The notes below the pieces were generated by a model. That model ran no database searches, was not told the origin of the DNA, and saw only the letters and a program-made list of their open reading frames with translations. A program made the translations under genes and the position numbers. This document shows, piece after piece, positions 45,401 through 57,673 of a stretch of 64,000 bases of DNA. Every line of letters starts with the position of its first letter. Positions within the stretch are counted from its first letter, which is position 1. The DNA is taken from the NCBI GenBank assembly GCA_963922205.1, contig CAWUHX010000092.1:930001-994000 (forward strand), read 5' to 3'. Origin of the DNA: Romanomermis culicivorax (taxonomy: Eukaryota; Nematoda; Enoplea; Mermithida; Mermithidae).

Positions 45401-48400
45401 TAAAAGCCTAGATTAATTGATTCTATTGACTTTTTCTAATATTTTTGTAGCAAAAAACTATGAATAAAATCTGTTAGAACTTGGCAAAAAATAGAATTTT
45501 CAAGAAAGATAAAACAACAAAACGGAATATCGTGCTCTGGAGTGTGTCTGACGCATTACTTTTTTCGATATATGGGTTTAGCTGTGGTAAAATCCATAGT
45601 GCTTTCACATTTGTGGAATATCAGCATGGTGCTTTTATTTATTTTAAAAGAATATTGGTGAATATTTTGCATTTTCTGTTCATGAAAATTGAAACTAAGT
45701 ACTCCAAAATTAAAATTTCCTTGTATATAAATGCCAAGTATGACCCTGAATGAAAATAGTTTCTGTAAAACGAACCATCAAATCCTCGTTTAGTTTTATT
45801 CTTTTTGAAAGGCCAAAAATGATTGGGATTTGTGCGACTTTCGCACTTGAGCAACGTCGAATTTTCATGAACTGTCAACAGATATTCTGCAGCCGCAAAA
45901 TCATTTTCATTCATTTTTATAACAAATATACTCAACAAAGTGAATGGATACCGGGGGAAAAATTTCTTACAAAATGAAAAACTTTTGAATTCAAATAGGT
46001 ATCTCTGTGTGCTTTTACATAATTAGCATATTCTTGCGTTGCTCTTGCATTTTTGATAATATCTTGTACATTGAAACCTATATTTAGCTACATTTGATTC
46101 ACATTTCGTGCAAAAACATTTTACATAAGGTTCGACTGATACATATAAACTATTTCAAATTGAATTTATTAATTTTCTTTGACAGTTTTTTGCGTTGAGG
46201 TCGAAATCAGAAGATACACGTTTTCTCCATAATAATCTTTTTCACGATTTTTCTTCGTTATTTTCGAAACCATGCAAATGCCACGAGAGGACTATGAAGA
46301 ACATTATTTTTCACCTTATGACACTCACTTCGTAGTAACTTTCGAATCCCTTCGCATTGGTATATATACCCGGCGAGCTCGCACCCTGACCAACTCGTGC
46401 GCCTGATTTAGCCGATTTCAGATCGGATACTTTCCACGACCTTCCATACGACGCCAAGCCGATTATTAACTTGTTTTTCGGGAAACCATGATCCACCCAG
46501 TTTTGTGCAGCATGTGCCTCAAAAATGCGCATACATAGATAATAATTGCAGCAGTTCTTGCTCAAATTTTTCATGTGGTGATAATGCCTAGCGATTCATT
46601 CATAATATTGCTTTTTGAGCTTGTTAGAGGTTTAGATTCAGCGCTCATAAATTATTTTTGTTGAGGAAATATGTAGAAAAGTATCCTCAATTTGGAAATT
46701 GACGCAATTAATGCATGGTCGTGCTCGTGACAATGTTTCTGTTGATGCAACATATCGTCAAACTGCGTTAAACGTGAAGCTTTCAATAATATTGCCAGAG
46801 CGTCTTTCTTGGCAAAATATAAAAACTGATTTTTTTGCCAATTAGTTGCTGCATTCATTCTGACATTTTTGAACATTATTCGGATAAAAAGCAATAAAGT
46901 ATTGGTTTATGGTTTTGCATTTTTCACTGCAGTAAGCCTGTATGTTTACTTACCACGTCGAGCTTGTCTTTACAATAAAGAGGACTATTATGTCCAAGAT
47001 GGTCCCATGACCAAGTGCCGTGCATATCATAGCTCATAATGTTGATAAAGTCTAGATACCTGAAGAAAAGGCATGAAAGATATTTCTATTAGTCATGAGT
47101 TGGAATTACTCTGCTAGTGATTTGACATCATAACCGACAAATCTGTCCTGTATAAAAGGCACAGCAGCTACCAATAGTAAACCTTTTCCGTGGAATACGT
47201 CGTACATTTCCTGAAAAAATATTACAATCTTGTGAGTACCGAGTGCTGGTGATGACTGTTGCCAGGGATTCTATGCCTGTTTTAAAGCTCAGGGAATGGG
47301 GCTCTTCAGTCTGTTCACGTTTGCATTGCAGTCTTTTGAAAAATCATTATTTATACACACCAATCATTTTTATTGGACGAGTTGACTTCCATCAGTAGCA
47401 CTTATTTCATGCTTTTACCATGCAGACCATCCCGTTTTTGTTATGTAAACGATACAAAACGGTACGATATGATTTCATTCAATACGGTACAATAGACAGA
47501 GACCAGAAAAAAGCAGCTAATCTCTTGTTTTGTGACAGACCTGCACTAAAAACGTGAATTGATGCCAAGTGGTGAACGTCAATCTGTACCGTATTTATGT
47601 TAGTGTAAAAATTGCATCCATAAAGAATGATTCATCCTGTACACGGGTTTCTATCCCAGCCATTTTTGTTAAGCCTGTCAGGAATCATCACACACACTGG
47701 CTAGTGGTGGTGGTTGTCCCATCACCATCATGCGGCCAATGCACAAAGTCGACTCTGGACTGCGAGCATTTCACAAAATGCAAAAATATACATCAAATAC
47801 ATTTTTTGTGACGTGAATACTATTATCGCTTGGCAACATTGTTGCAGTAATCTCAAATATCTTATGTTCTATAATCTGTTTTTTATAAAATGCCTCCAAA
47901 TAGAAAAGTAACACAAATCAGTACTGCCGTCAAAATCGTTTACAAGCTCTCACTGTAAATTTTTTTCCTGGAAAAATGTTGAAAGGTTAGGCCGGTATGT
48001 CCACAAGTTTGATATATATTGTTCATCAGCAAATCGTGAAAATTTGAAATACTAGTTGCTTTCCTCTTGCATTATTTAGAAGCGTTTCAAGAAAAACAGA
48101 CTATAGTCCATTGCTGTTTGCGCTTCGTGAGGTCCATGCACACATGATAAGTAACGCGTATATTTCATTGTAGAAGTAGTAAAATCTTATAATCTCTAGA
48201 AGTCAAAACCTAAAAACCGAATCTGACGGAAGCTCAGCCACTGACTAACCTTCAACAGCGTTGCAAAATCATTCCGTTGAGCTGCCTCTGGATATTCCCA
48301 GTCCTAAAAAGTATGTAGCGTCTTGGTACAAAAGTTTCGTCTTGTACATCATATGCATTATAATGAATTATAAGTTTTCGTAACATGTCTCCAGACACGC

Positions 48401-51400
48401 ACTCTACAAGTGATAGTCTACAAATTCGATTTCCTCAATCCTTTCTGTTTATTGTCCACAGTGTACTGTGACTTTCGTAATGAAAATTTGAATAAACGTG
48501 AAAAATGTCAAAAATTTCGTTTGTCCCTCACTTGAGAAACGAGATTGAATGCCAAGCGTCACTTTCGATTGAATAAGCTCGTGTTACGAAAAACCGATTT
48601 TTTATTGTTTTAGAATAGAATCCTGATTTCCTGATTTGAATCGTACTTTTTGGGGAGCATCGGTTCCTGTGCACATTTTTGTAACTTTTCTAAATATTTG
48701 TCTAATAAATCTTGTGTGTTATATCGACAATTGAGATGAAATATTTTCAAATTTCACATCGTTCATCAGATTATATAGAATTTAGCTGTTGTGAGAAATT
48801 TTACTCGTCATGTGATGAAGGCCAAGTTTAGACAGCAGTAAACGCGAATGCGGCAGGTTAACCTGGGCCGATTTGTAGTGCTGCTATATCCATTATTTCT
48901 GCGGTCATTTGTATGTTCAATTTTTGCATACTAGTATACTTCCCTACTTAGTACATTTTCCCTATCGGCGGGTCACCAGGTTTGGTATCACATATGGGGT
49001 GAGAGCTCAGCTTTCACAAAGGTTGCCTAGTTGGTGTACTTCCGATTCTACTACACCAAGATAGACACCATATCTGCTTAGGCTTCAAAAAAGATTTCTC
49101 CTTCACTCTTCTTTTTCCCTACCTGTGCTCAACGGTGCTATGCTGTTAGGACGCAAGACATTAGGACGCTGGAACATTAGGACGCAGGACATTGGGACGC
49201 TGGAACATTAGGACGCAGGACATTGGGACGCAAGACATTAGGATGCAAAGACATTAGGATGCAGGACATTAGGATGCAAGGACATTAGGACGCAGGACAT
49301 TAGGACACAAGGACATTAGGATGCAAAGACACTAGGATGCAGAACTTTTAACATCCGAGGACGTTAAAACATATAATCGTGTCACAAAATAATCGAATTT
49401 ATTGCTGCATGGAAATTTTCCCCAGCATTAATTTTATTACCCAAGGACCAGCTATCCCCAGGTTTTGGGACCCCACCCAGATTTTTAAAACTTTATCCGT
49501 CCCAATTTTTCGAAATTTTTTTACAAAAAAGTGCACATTGTTCGATGTTTTAATTCGAAATTGACATTTCGGAAACATCTGTGGTCCAAAAAAGTAATAT
49601 TTTTTGCATCTCTGGTTGAAAATTGAGTTTTCTTGCATTTTTGGGCAAAAATTTCATTTAAAAAAATAGCCACTGCCCCCAAATTTTGGCCTTCTCCCAC
49701 CCAATGTTTTGAGCTGCTACATGTTTTCAAAATGCTGCCTAAAGTTATAATCTCTTGCAGAAGACAATTGGCTTGAAACATCCTACCATTTACCAGTTGA
49801 TAGAAGCACTTAGAAGTAGAGCAATTGCTAATGGAAACTCGCAGGCAACAGATTAATGCTGGCTATCAACCTCCAATGTATACGAAATCGATCTATCGAC
49901 TGATCAATCAACGTCTACGGAATCTCATAGCTGATTATGAAAACCAGAACATAATTGATTTTATGCGTGGGTGTTCATACAATTTTGATTTTTAGCTGAG
50001 TTGTACTTATGGCTTTAAAAAATAAATACATATTCTATCGTTGTACCATGTCTGAACTGACACTGCTTTTCAAACTCATTCGAAAACAGAAAAAGTTGCA
50101 ATGTGGGAGGCATTCGAAACTCTTCAGTTTCCTTGAACCCACTTCTAAGTGAGCCTCCAGAACAGTGAATAATACCCTTCAGATTGACTTTCACAAATTC
50201 TGGGGTTAAATTTCTGCGTCCTAATGATCTGCGTCTTAATGTCTTTGCGTCCTAATGCCCTGCGTCCTAATGTCTTTGCGTCCTAATGTCTTGCGTCCCA
50301 ATGTCCTGCGTCCTATTGTCTGCGTCCTAATGTATTGCGTCCTAGTGACGCGTCACGGTGCTCAACAGAGATAGCCTCAAGGCATGCCTTGCAGTAATGG
50401 GTGGCATTCATCTAATGATACAATTTTGCAGAACTGAAATTTTTGGTATCCTGACATAGGGGTTAATCTACGAGGTTCTCCCACTACCAATGTTTTTATA
50501 CTAGATTGTGTACTCGAGGTACTATCAGCTATCTCTGTGTTGCTATGGGTACTCGGCTGCACTGGCAGATTCTAACACCCCACAAAGCTTTCTAACACTC
50601 CGCCAAAAGCCAGAAAATGGCTTATTTGGATAGCCTGTGTCAAGACTTATCAGAGGGGGCCAGAAGTAGTATTTGAATCGGTGATCATGTTCCAAAATCT
50701 CCTTCTCACTTTTGCCTGAAAACTCGTCTGAGTAGACCGAGAGCAGCTGCCGTGAAAAGTTTGTTGGATACCAGTGACCTTGCGGCTCAAGATTCTTGAT
50801 CATCAATAGTGAACTACCTGCCCTGCTGATTCATATAGAAGTCAATGTAGGGCACTTTAGCACTCTAAACGCACAAAGGATGTCAAGTGTTCTATAGGCA
50901 TCATATAAGTAACCATTTTCTACCACGGAAAACACACATTCTCTCGAAATAATGGCAAAGTTTCAATGATTTTCATCGAAAAATATCTGATTTATTAACT
51001 TACCCAATCAAAACCATCGAATTTGTTGCTCAGGACAAAATCGAGTGCATTTTTGATAAACCTTTTTCGCGAATCGGAATTGGCAACCAACTTATTCAAA
51101 ATCTGATTTCTACAATAAAATAAAAATTAGTTCACATCACTTCGTGATACAACTGCAGACTATTTTCTAATACCCTCTGTTGTCTTCTACCGGCTCTCCT
51201 TTACAGAAACCCCAACCACCTAACGACACCAATAATTTCAAATCCGGCTGTTTCTTCTTCAGTTTATTCAATCGCTTGAAAATTTCACGATCATTTTCTC
51301 TTGTGGTGCTGAATTTTAATGAATACATAATGAAGCAATCAACAAGCAACAAATTACTTTTTGACTTTAGGATCTGGTGCTAATAATCCATACAATAGCA

Positions 51401-54400
51401 ACAAGGAAATCTGGGAAGGTCAACCAAGTGTTAACCATCCCTAATTGCATCAAATATTGATGCACATCATTCCAAGTTATGTTTTTGAGTGGATTTGGGC
51501 GAGATCGATTGATATCGAATTTAATGTGTTTTTAAAGAAAACAGTTGTGCTCGATTTGATCCACTCGCCTTCCAAAATAACAGTTTTTGCGCTTTAGAAA
51601 TTTGGATAGACTAGCCGTTTTAATGTCAGGTGTTGCGAAGGGTTTCAGCGATATTTATTGATGGGATGCACTCGAGATCATCAAGATCATAATGTAGAAC
51701 CAAAATCATCATCATTCAGCTCTTTGGGGTGTGATAATTCCATTTTTTATCAATCAAGTTTGTGTCAGTATGCCCAACGATACTATTGTGAATTTAGGTT
51801 ACGGAAGTGATCAACACTTATCAAGAAGCCATAATCTGTTTTTTTTATAAAATAATATAAATTGAAAAATGACGGAAGCTAGTACTGCCATCCAAATCAA
51901 TTACACAAAGATTTTAATGTAATTTTTTTCTCATATAATTTCAACCGCAATTGACACGAGATCTACCCAAAAATCGTAGAAATATGAAATCGTATCTTCT
52001 TTCCAATTTATAATTTAAAAGCATTCCAAGAAAAATTGGCTATAGTTGCAATATAATTAAAATCTTTTTTTTTATGAGAGCTCATCGGAGCGATCATTAC
52101 ATGATTTTACGAGTATATTGATTCCACCTCTGAGCGTGAAGTTTCAATTAACCGTAACCATAACCATTCATTCTACTTTATCTGCGGGGATTTTTTGCAT
52201 CTAGTTTCGGATTTTACGCAAAAATTTACTCATCCTAAGACAGATGCAATCGTTATGCACGATTCTCATCGGTATGTTACAGGCAAAACTAAAAAGACTT
52301 ACACGATCTCTTGTTTGTCATTCGTTTCGACAAATGCGAAGAAGATGTGGGTGCAAAGATTGGGCACGTAATCTTCCGGGAAATAAATGGCGTCCGGTGG
52401 ATCGCAAAGCCCTTGAACCTTGCAGGTGCGGTCTTGAGCCCAATTGGTGTAGTAACAACCACGGATGTACTTTTTGCCTTCTTTCGTTTTGGGCGGCTAG
52501 AATATTTTTTGCTTTATTAGTTTGTTGAGCGTGATGTCTTACGCTATAAAACTATAAGCAATTTTGTGCTACTTGTGAAAACCTTCAGTTTTTCAACGGC
52601 AGATGCAGCGAACTCGCTGCGAAAATTCTCATCCAAAATGGGACTATTATTAGTAATATTCAATCCATTTCTGTTCATCATTGTGAATACTCAATATTGG
52701 TTGCATTAAGTCCTATTCAGAAATTAAACCGCCGACTGTCACCGATTGTTGCCGATTTTCGGCGATCGGTAACAAAAATTCAAGAATTTTTTTCCTTCAG
52801 AATTGGGCTTTAAATGACTTCCTGATTTTTAAGCCGAACTTTGCGCATTCAATGGACCGAGAGCTCTGAATTCGTTGCTTCATAGAGCTGTAACAAACTA
52901 AATTGTATATGATTCAACGGTACAGTCTTGCTTTGTCGCTTGTTTCACTTTGGCGCCCAATGTTTAGTAATGATCTTTCTTTGGTTTCTAACTTTGGCAC
53001 CCGTATCACTTGGGAGCCCGTCTTACTTTGGCGCCCATCTTACTTTGGCATCCTATCTTATGTACTCTGCTATTTCAACACTCATTCTAGTCATTTAAAG
53101 TAAGAGGCGATTACCACCACATTATATTATTGTCATACTGAATTCTATTCAATTTCAGGATCCTAATAAGTACTTGACATATCGTAAGTAACGCTCAATT
53201 TCAAACGGAACAGCGAAATTTTTTGCAAACCACTACGACGTTGAAGAAAATCATATTTGGCACTAGAATACTGGCTTGGGCCTAAGTTCAGGCTTAGACT
53301 TAGGCTTAGGCTTAGATTTAAACCTAGAATCAGACTTAGACTGAGACTTAAGCTTAGACCTAAACTTGAACGAACACTTAGATTTAGACTTACATTAAGA
53401 CTTAGACTTAGGATTAGCCTAGACGTAGGCTATTCAGGGTGGCCTGAGCTATTTATAGCCATTAGGGTAATGTAAAACTGCGCGTAAAATTTGCATTGTT
53501 GAGAACACGTCACTTGTAGATCAGGACATACTTGACGCCGAAGTAAGACGGGCGTCAAAGTGAAACAAGCGCCAAAATGAGACACATTTTGGGAGCTAAA
53601 GTGAGATAAGGCGCCAAAGTGAGATGGGCGTCAAAGTGAAGTTGATTCGAACAGTTTCAGTAACACATCTCAATGTTGTAGACACATCTGATACTGCGAT
53701 TTTTGATTGTGTCCCATTACCTCAACTGTTCCGTTACTTCGCCCATCCCGTTACCTCGCCTAATTTTATGAAAAAAATTAAAAAATTCCCGTTACGTCGA
53801 CCGTCCCGTTACCCCGACTGTCTCGTTACCTTGACTAATGTTGTACATAAAAACATTAAAAATCCTATTACTGCGACTGTCCACCTCGAATTATGATTTG
53901 AAGCCACAAAAAATTACAAAGTGAAATTTACAAAATGTATCATTTTCCACGGGCTACAACATTGGCCCAAATGGAAATACAAAATAAAGAAGAACTGATT
54001 TATTAAAATGTGAAGTACGACTCAGCCAAATCTTTTTTACCTTTTCTAGAAGAATAAATCTTTTAGATTGGCTGATGGATCAACTATTGATCAGTGTAGA
54101 AATTGTTTCCGTTTCTATTGTTTCGAATTCATAATATACGTAGCACAGTCGAGATAACGGGATAGTTAAAAAATATTATATTTTTCGTAAAAATTCATTG
54201 GTCGATGTAAATGAATATTTCTTCTTAAAATTTTTCCATTCTTAACGATAAAATCGACAGATTTGATTCAAACCATTGCTCAGAAACTGTACTTTGGATG
54301 AATAACGTTGCCAAGCAGTTTTGGCAAAGTTATGGCTTATCTCCTGCTAATGTAATGGAACAAATGTCCGACTTCTACGAATTTTTCCTTAATGGTAATT

Positions 54401-56180
54401 TCAGTGGTTATAATCAGAATCAAAAACGATACAATGAGTATTATTTTAACTTTTATTGTATTTGAGTACAACTTCTGATACACTACTGCAAGTAATAGTA
54501 CGTGTAAGAAAGAAAGGCCAGTAGGAAATCTGCGGAACACATTCCGAATGTTCTACTCATATGCTTCTAGAGGCCCAATTCGACCCCCTACTGATTTTTT
54601 ATTCTACAATCTTGAGAATTCGGGACGATGAATATTGAGACTGACGATCCAAACTTCAATCGAAGGCCTCATCCGGGTCTAACCTCTGCTAATTTTTAAC
54701 TAAACTGATACGAAGTAACTTAATGGATCAGATACTAACCTTACAGCTCAAACTGGAAGTCAAATGTATTCGATCCAAATAAGTCCAGGCTCTGATCATT
54801 GAACTTACGTTTATTTTAAAATCGGGTTCCGTGGAAGGTTTCGAATCCACAATATTCCGTTTCGGCGCATTGTTCTTTGTTTGACCTTTAGCTGTTGGTT
54901 TTTCACCATGTTTTTTGGTTTTGGAACCTCCGCTAGACTTGGGTTTTTTCGACTTCTTTTGCTTCTGTGCATTAAGAATGCCTTGGTGAGTTAGTTCGCC
55001 CGTGTCACCTTCGAACGTAAAAAGATCTGGATCCAATGGGTTGTCGACCGCCTTTTCGGGAGGGGCTTCGAACTATGAAAAACTTTCTCGTCAATTTGTT
55101 TCCAATAATCTATTTGAATTCGTACTCTGATTCACACATAATCTGATTATCGTTTCATACAATTTGGGTACAATAGCCTTTGAATTAAGTTTTGCCTGAT
55201 TGTACGAAACGTATTGAGTTTTCGAAAACAAGGAATGTTTGTTTTGAATTTGGCAATTTTACTGGATATTCCCCACATGTAATAAAGTGCAGAAGATAAA
55301 AAGACTTGAGTTTGAAAACTTGATAGATTTTTCATCCTTTGGACGTGTTATGTTGAAATATGAGATTGCAAGACAATCAGTAACAGTTTCACCAGTTTGT
55401 AATTCGCTTATTTTGGTAACATTGTTTAGTACCACGGTTTTTCGAACAACGTATAAAACAAATTTTGTTCCAGTTGTGAATCAAAAGGTTTTTGCATGTT
55501 TCGAGTTGCACCTTTGTTTGATCAGTCAAATCATTCCAAGTACTTACCTCTGGTTTCCTTTTATTTACATATTTCTTATCGGATTCTTTGCCACGCTTGC
55601 ACTAAAAGTAGAACGATGTAGGCAAAACTATAAAATAGCGCATGAATTTGGTTTCGGTCAGATTTGCAAAGTGATCCTGCAATATGGTCACTAATTTTTC
55701 ACTTGATATTTGTGATATTCAACTAAAAATACATTGTGCGCTGTTCCAATGCAGAAGACAATGTGCAAAGCTCTAAGTACAGATGTATATTGAAAAATTA
55801 GAATAGAATTCAACCATATCTCAAAGTTGGGTAAAATATGGTTCTTCGGAGCGGATTTAGAATAAATGAATGCATATTTTTTCATAAACAGATGCCAGAG
55901 TCAGAAATGCATGAAAAACTTTATGTGACTCAAGAGTGATTGTTCTAGTGAATACTTCTATCATTAGGGAATATAGCCATGAATGGAATAATTCACTAAC
56001 TTTCAGTCTATTTTCATGAGAACACGTGGAATGAACAGAAGTCATTTGATGCATTCTGCTCAACTCCTGGTATTTAAAATTCTGTTCAGACATTGAAATT
56101 CTTGATATATATCTCACATGAACATCCACTGTGCACCATACTAATACGAGCGCCAGTATAGAATACAGTTTAACCTCCAT
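42440..56180 (-). CDS. Secreted GH18 chitinase with chitin-binding domain
   Basis: Cleaves chitin outside the cell, in nematodes for eggshell, moulting or pharyngeal cuticle turnover. Twelve minus-strand exons join in frame to 600 aa: 56118-56180, 54809-55072, 52303-52496, 51174-51308, 51004-51109, 48250-48303, 47110-47210, 46954-47059, 46329-46517, 43897-44043, 43674-43829, 42440-42727. Residues 1-21 are a signal peptide ([16 protein letters not shown]). A Lys/Pro-rich linker spans 22-115. The GH18 barrel follows: [16 protein letters not shown], the catalytic FDGFDWDWEYP split over two exons with its Glu intact, [19 protein letters not shown] and [11 protein letters not shown] second basic/Pro linker leads to a C-terminal peritrophin-type chitin-binding domain (C-x..C-x5-[34 protein letters not shown]). 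Only the last exon's 5' border is soft. Introns hold E3, E4 and family F MITEs; no lesion. Confidence 0.93.
44296..44360 (+). repeat. Degraded tRNA-like repeat
   Basis: TTGCTCGGGCGGTTAGAGC resembles a box A region, and the downstream part through ACAAGTCCCTGACGC resembles a T arm with a broken box B. The upstream GGCCAACATGCATTGGCC hairpin and the following ATTTTAGTG tail mirror the units at 22753-23178, so this is a third, older copy. It lies in a chitinase intron. Confidence 0.5.
44645..44878 (+). repeat. GGAACGG-type 235-bp repeat, copy 2
   Basis: GACGGAACGGAACAGAACGG at the left, CTCCGTTCCGTTACAAAAGGC at the right, and the shared core TTTTCAGGCTGAACGTTTCA as in 23525-23765. Outer CATTTATACGTGCCTTTT and AAAAGGCAAGTATAAATG form an inverted repeat, so the ends of this family are better seen here. 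Confidence 0.7.
45114..46170. mobile_element. Subrepeat-ended element E3 (one arm array lost)
   Basis: Starts TTGTGTAGCG, then six 17-bp units of the type TGGCCGACTGTAGCGGC (45124-45222), then an inverted-repeat block (45225-45370) matched at 46010-46170 (TTTGAAATAGTTTATATGTA, ATGCAAGAGC). The right-hand subrepeat array is missing, so the element is truncated there. It lies in a chitinase intron. Confidence 0.7.
47870..48105 (+). mobile_element. MITE family F, copy 5, in a chitinase intron
   Basis: TATAATCTGTTTTTTATAAA to GAAAAACAGACTATAG, with internal AAGTAACACAAATCAGTACTG and TTTAGAAGCGTTTCAAG. It is inserted between the DWEYP exon and the following exon without touching splice sites. Confidence 0.8.
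49140..50354. mobile_element. Subrepeat-ended element E4 in a chitinase intron
   Basis: The left arm (49140-49370) is about 14 units of 15-16 bp (TTAGGACGCAAGACA type). The right arm (50208-50354) carries about nine inverted units (TGCGTCCTAATGTCT). A perfect 8-bp duplication ACGGTGCT flanks it (49132-49139, 50355-50362). The core is AT-rich without a plausible transposase. Variation in the fifth to eighth base (ACGC or ATGC) shows partial homogenisation of the array. Confidence 0.88.
51830..52044 (+). mobile_element. MITE family F, diverged copy 6
   Basis: CATAATCTGTTTTTTTTATAA to GAAAAATTGGCTATAG, internally weak similarity (GCTAGTACTGCCATC, TTTAAAAGCATTCCAAG). The oldest-looking copy of the family, in a chitinase intron. 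Confidence 0.6.
52919..53643. mobile_element. Subrepeat-ended element E5 with telomere-like core
   Basis: The left arm (52945-53065) has 17-bp units such as TTACTTTGGCGCCCATC. The right arm (53530-53643) has inverted units (GATGGGCGTCAAAGTGA). Flanks GATTCAAC (52911-52918) and GATTCGAAC (53644 on) are an imperfect 8-bp duplication. The centre holds a degenerate TTAGGC array. It is upstream in the chitinase gene, in the intron between exons 54809-55072 and 52303-52496. Confidence 0.8.
53262..53432 (+). repeat. Interstitial telomere-like hexamer array in E5
   Basis: About 170 bp of degenerate TTAGGC/TTAGAC hexamers (for example GGCTTAGACTTAGGCTTAGG). TTAGGC is the nematode telomere unit. The array is imperfect, so old or generated independently. 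It occupies the centre of a subrepeat-ended element. Confidence 0.75.
53707..54170. mobile_element. Subrepeat-ended element E6, adjacent to E5
   Basis: Starts TTGTGTCCCATTACC. Left arm units of 17 bp are of the type CCCGTTACCTCGACTGT (53712-53885). The right arm is reduced to about one inverted unit (CAGTCGAGATAACGGG near 54150). The core is AT-rich. Target duplication not established. Confidence 0.65.
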
Positions 56181-57673
56181 ATCTTTCACAGAATAAAATT
56201 TCACGCATGTATGATTGACTATGGGTTCTTTCTGCAAAGAATCGTTGTTCGTAATATTTTGCCTAATATTGAATTCCGATTAGCACTGTTGTGTAAATAG
56301 TAAAATACGCTGAATCAGACTTTCAAATTCTGGCCACGGTTTTTATTTGGCTTGTATGTATTTCGAGCAAAATATTGCATATTCTGGATTGCGTGCCAGT
56401 ATGGTCTTCTTCTACGGAGCAACATCCGAAAATTGGGTTTCCTCAATTTCGAGAAATCGTGGATGCTGGAAAAAGCTTGTCAATGTGGAGTGATTATCCT
56501 CGTCATTAGAGTCTAGTTTTTCGAGTTTAACACAATTCCAAGAAAAAATACGCTTTCATATGTCAAGCAGGATATTCGATTCTCATCTGGGTATCAAAAG
56601 TAACTTCCCATTAATTATCAACTGTTGCATGCATAATGAATGTCCTAAATATGCATTTTATACGTGATTGAAAAATCTATTACAAAAACTATTCATTATA
56701 CAATAAAACAGGGTTTTTCTTAGTCTCGTTTGAAGCTCTCCGAGGGTATATTCTATTTTATAAGCGTAAATGTTAGCAAAAGAAATTGATGATATTTAGT
56801 TCTTAACCGTTGACAAAGTTGAAGCCGCTTCATCTTTCCAGAAATGGTGATTTGGAAGATTTTCGAAAAAAATAATGTTTCTCAAACACTGTGCGTTCGT
56901 GTTCATTTCAGCACCTAAGTATAACTCTAGTATTATAAACAGATTCGACTATCATTTGAGATCAATAAGGTGAGAGAAACAAGCGGCTGCAAAACGCTGA
57001 ATAGAGATTTAACATTAGGCACTTAGTTGCCCTCAAGATTGCATTACATTATCTGTTTCCCTAATAATATGCAAATTTGAACATGAGCTTGAAGACAGAA
57101 TTATACCAAAGTCAACAAAAATTGTATAAAAATCCGTTGAAGTGCTCCGGATACAATTAACTAATAGCATGCCAAATTTAAGACAGAATATAACAAATAC
57201 TTTTCAAATTTTATTCACATTTCAGTCATGAACGAGATCACACAAGTAAAGCTTTATTTATACAAGCTTAAAAAATGATGATTAAAAAGAGTGCCTCCTG
57301 AAGTAAAAATTTAATCACTTACCAACATGCTAACATCGTATCACGAAGTTCTCATGTTTAGTTCCAGAGTTAAGGTATTTATGATATTCGATGAGCAGAT
57401 GAAATAGAACATTGACAGAAAAAAGTAGGCTGATAATGACAGAAATTGCAAAAAAGTTATGGAATTGTAATCTGTCAAAATGCTGCCCTCGTTTCAGACG
57501 ACTTGATACAGATTCTGCATTCTACATGTAATATTTTCGCTATGCGATTTTTAAATCTTACGTAAGACATTAAGTATTAATAGTCTTCTTATCTGACCAC
57601 ATGACCATTTGCACGTTACTGTATATAAAAAGAAAATATGCTTTAAAATTTTTTTCCTCGAGGCACTCCGTGT
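56181..57673. other. Intergenic between chitinase and esterase
   Basis: About 1.5 kb of AT-rich DNA serving as chitinase 5' flank and esterase 3' flank, since both genes are on the minus strand. No promoter element, gene or repeat recognised. Confidence 0.45.

Noticed and set aside
46652..46894. 80-codon minus-strand reading between chitinase exons
   Set aside because: It does not fit the family, and the flanking exons already join in phase without it.
49140..49370. Coding sequence or CRISPR array from 15-16 bp repeats
   Set aside because: The array is inverted at the other end and flanked by an 8-bp duplication, so it is a transposon arm.
55287..55694. 135-codon hydrophobic plus-strand reading
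   Set aside because: It lies within a chitinase intron, has no recognisable domain, and its composition follows AT-rich DNA.
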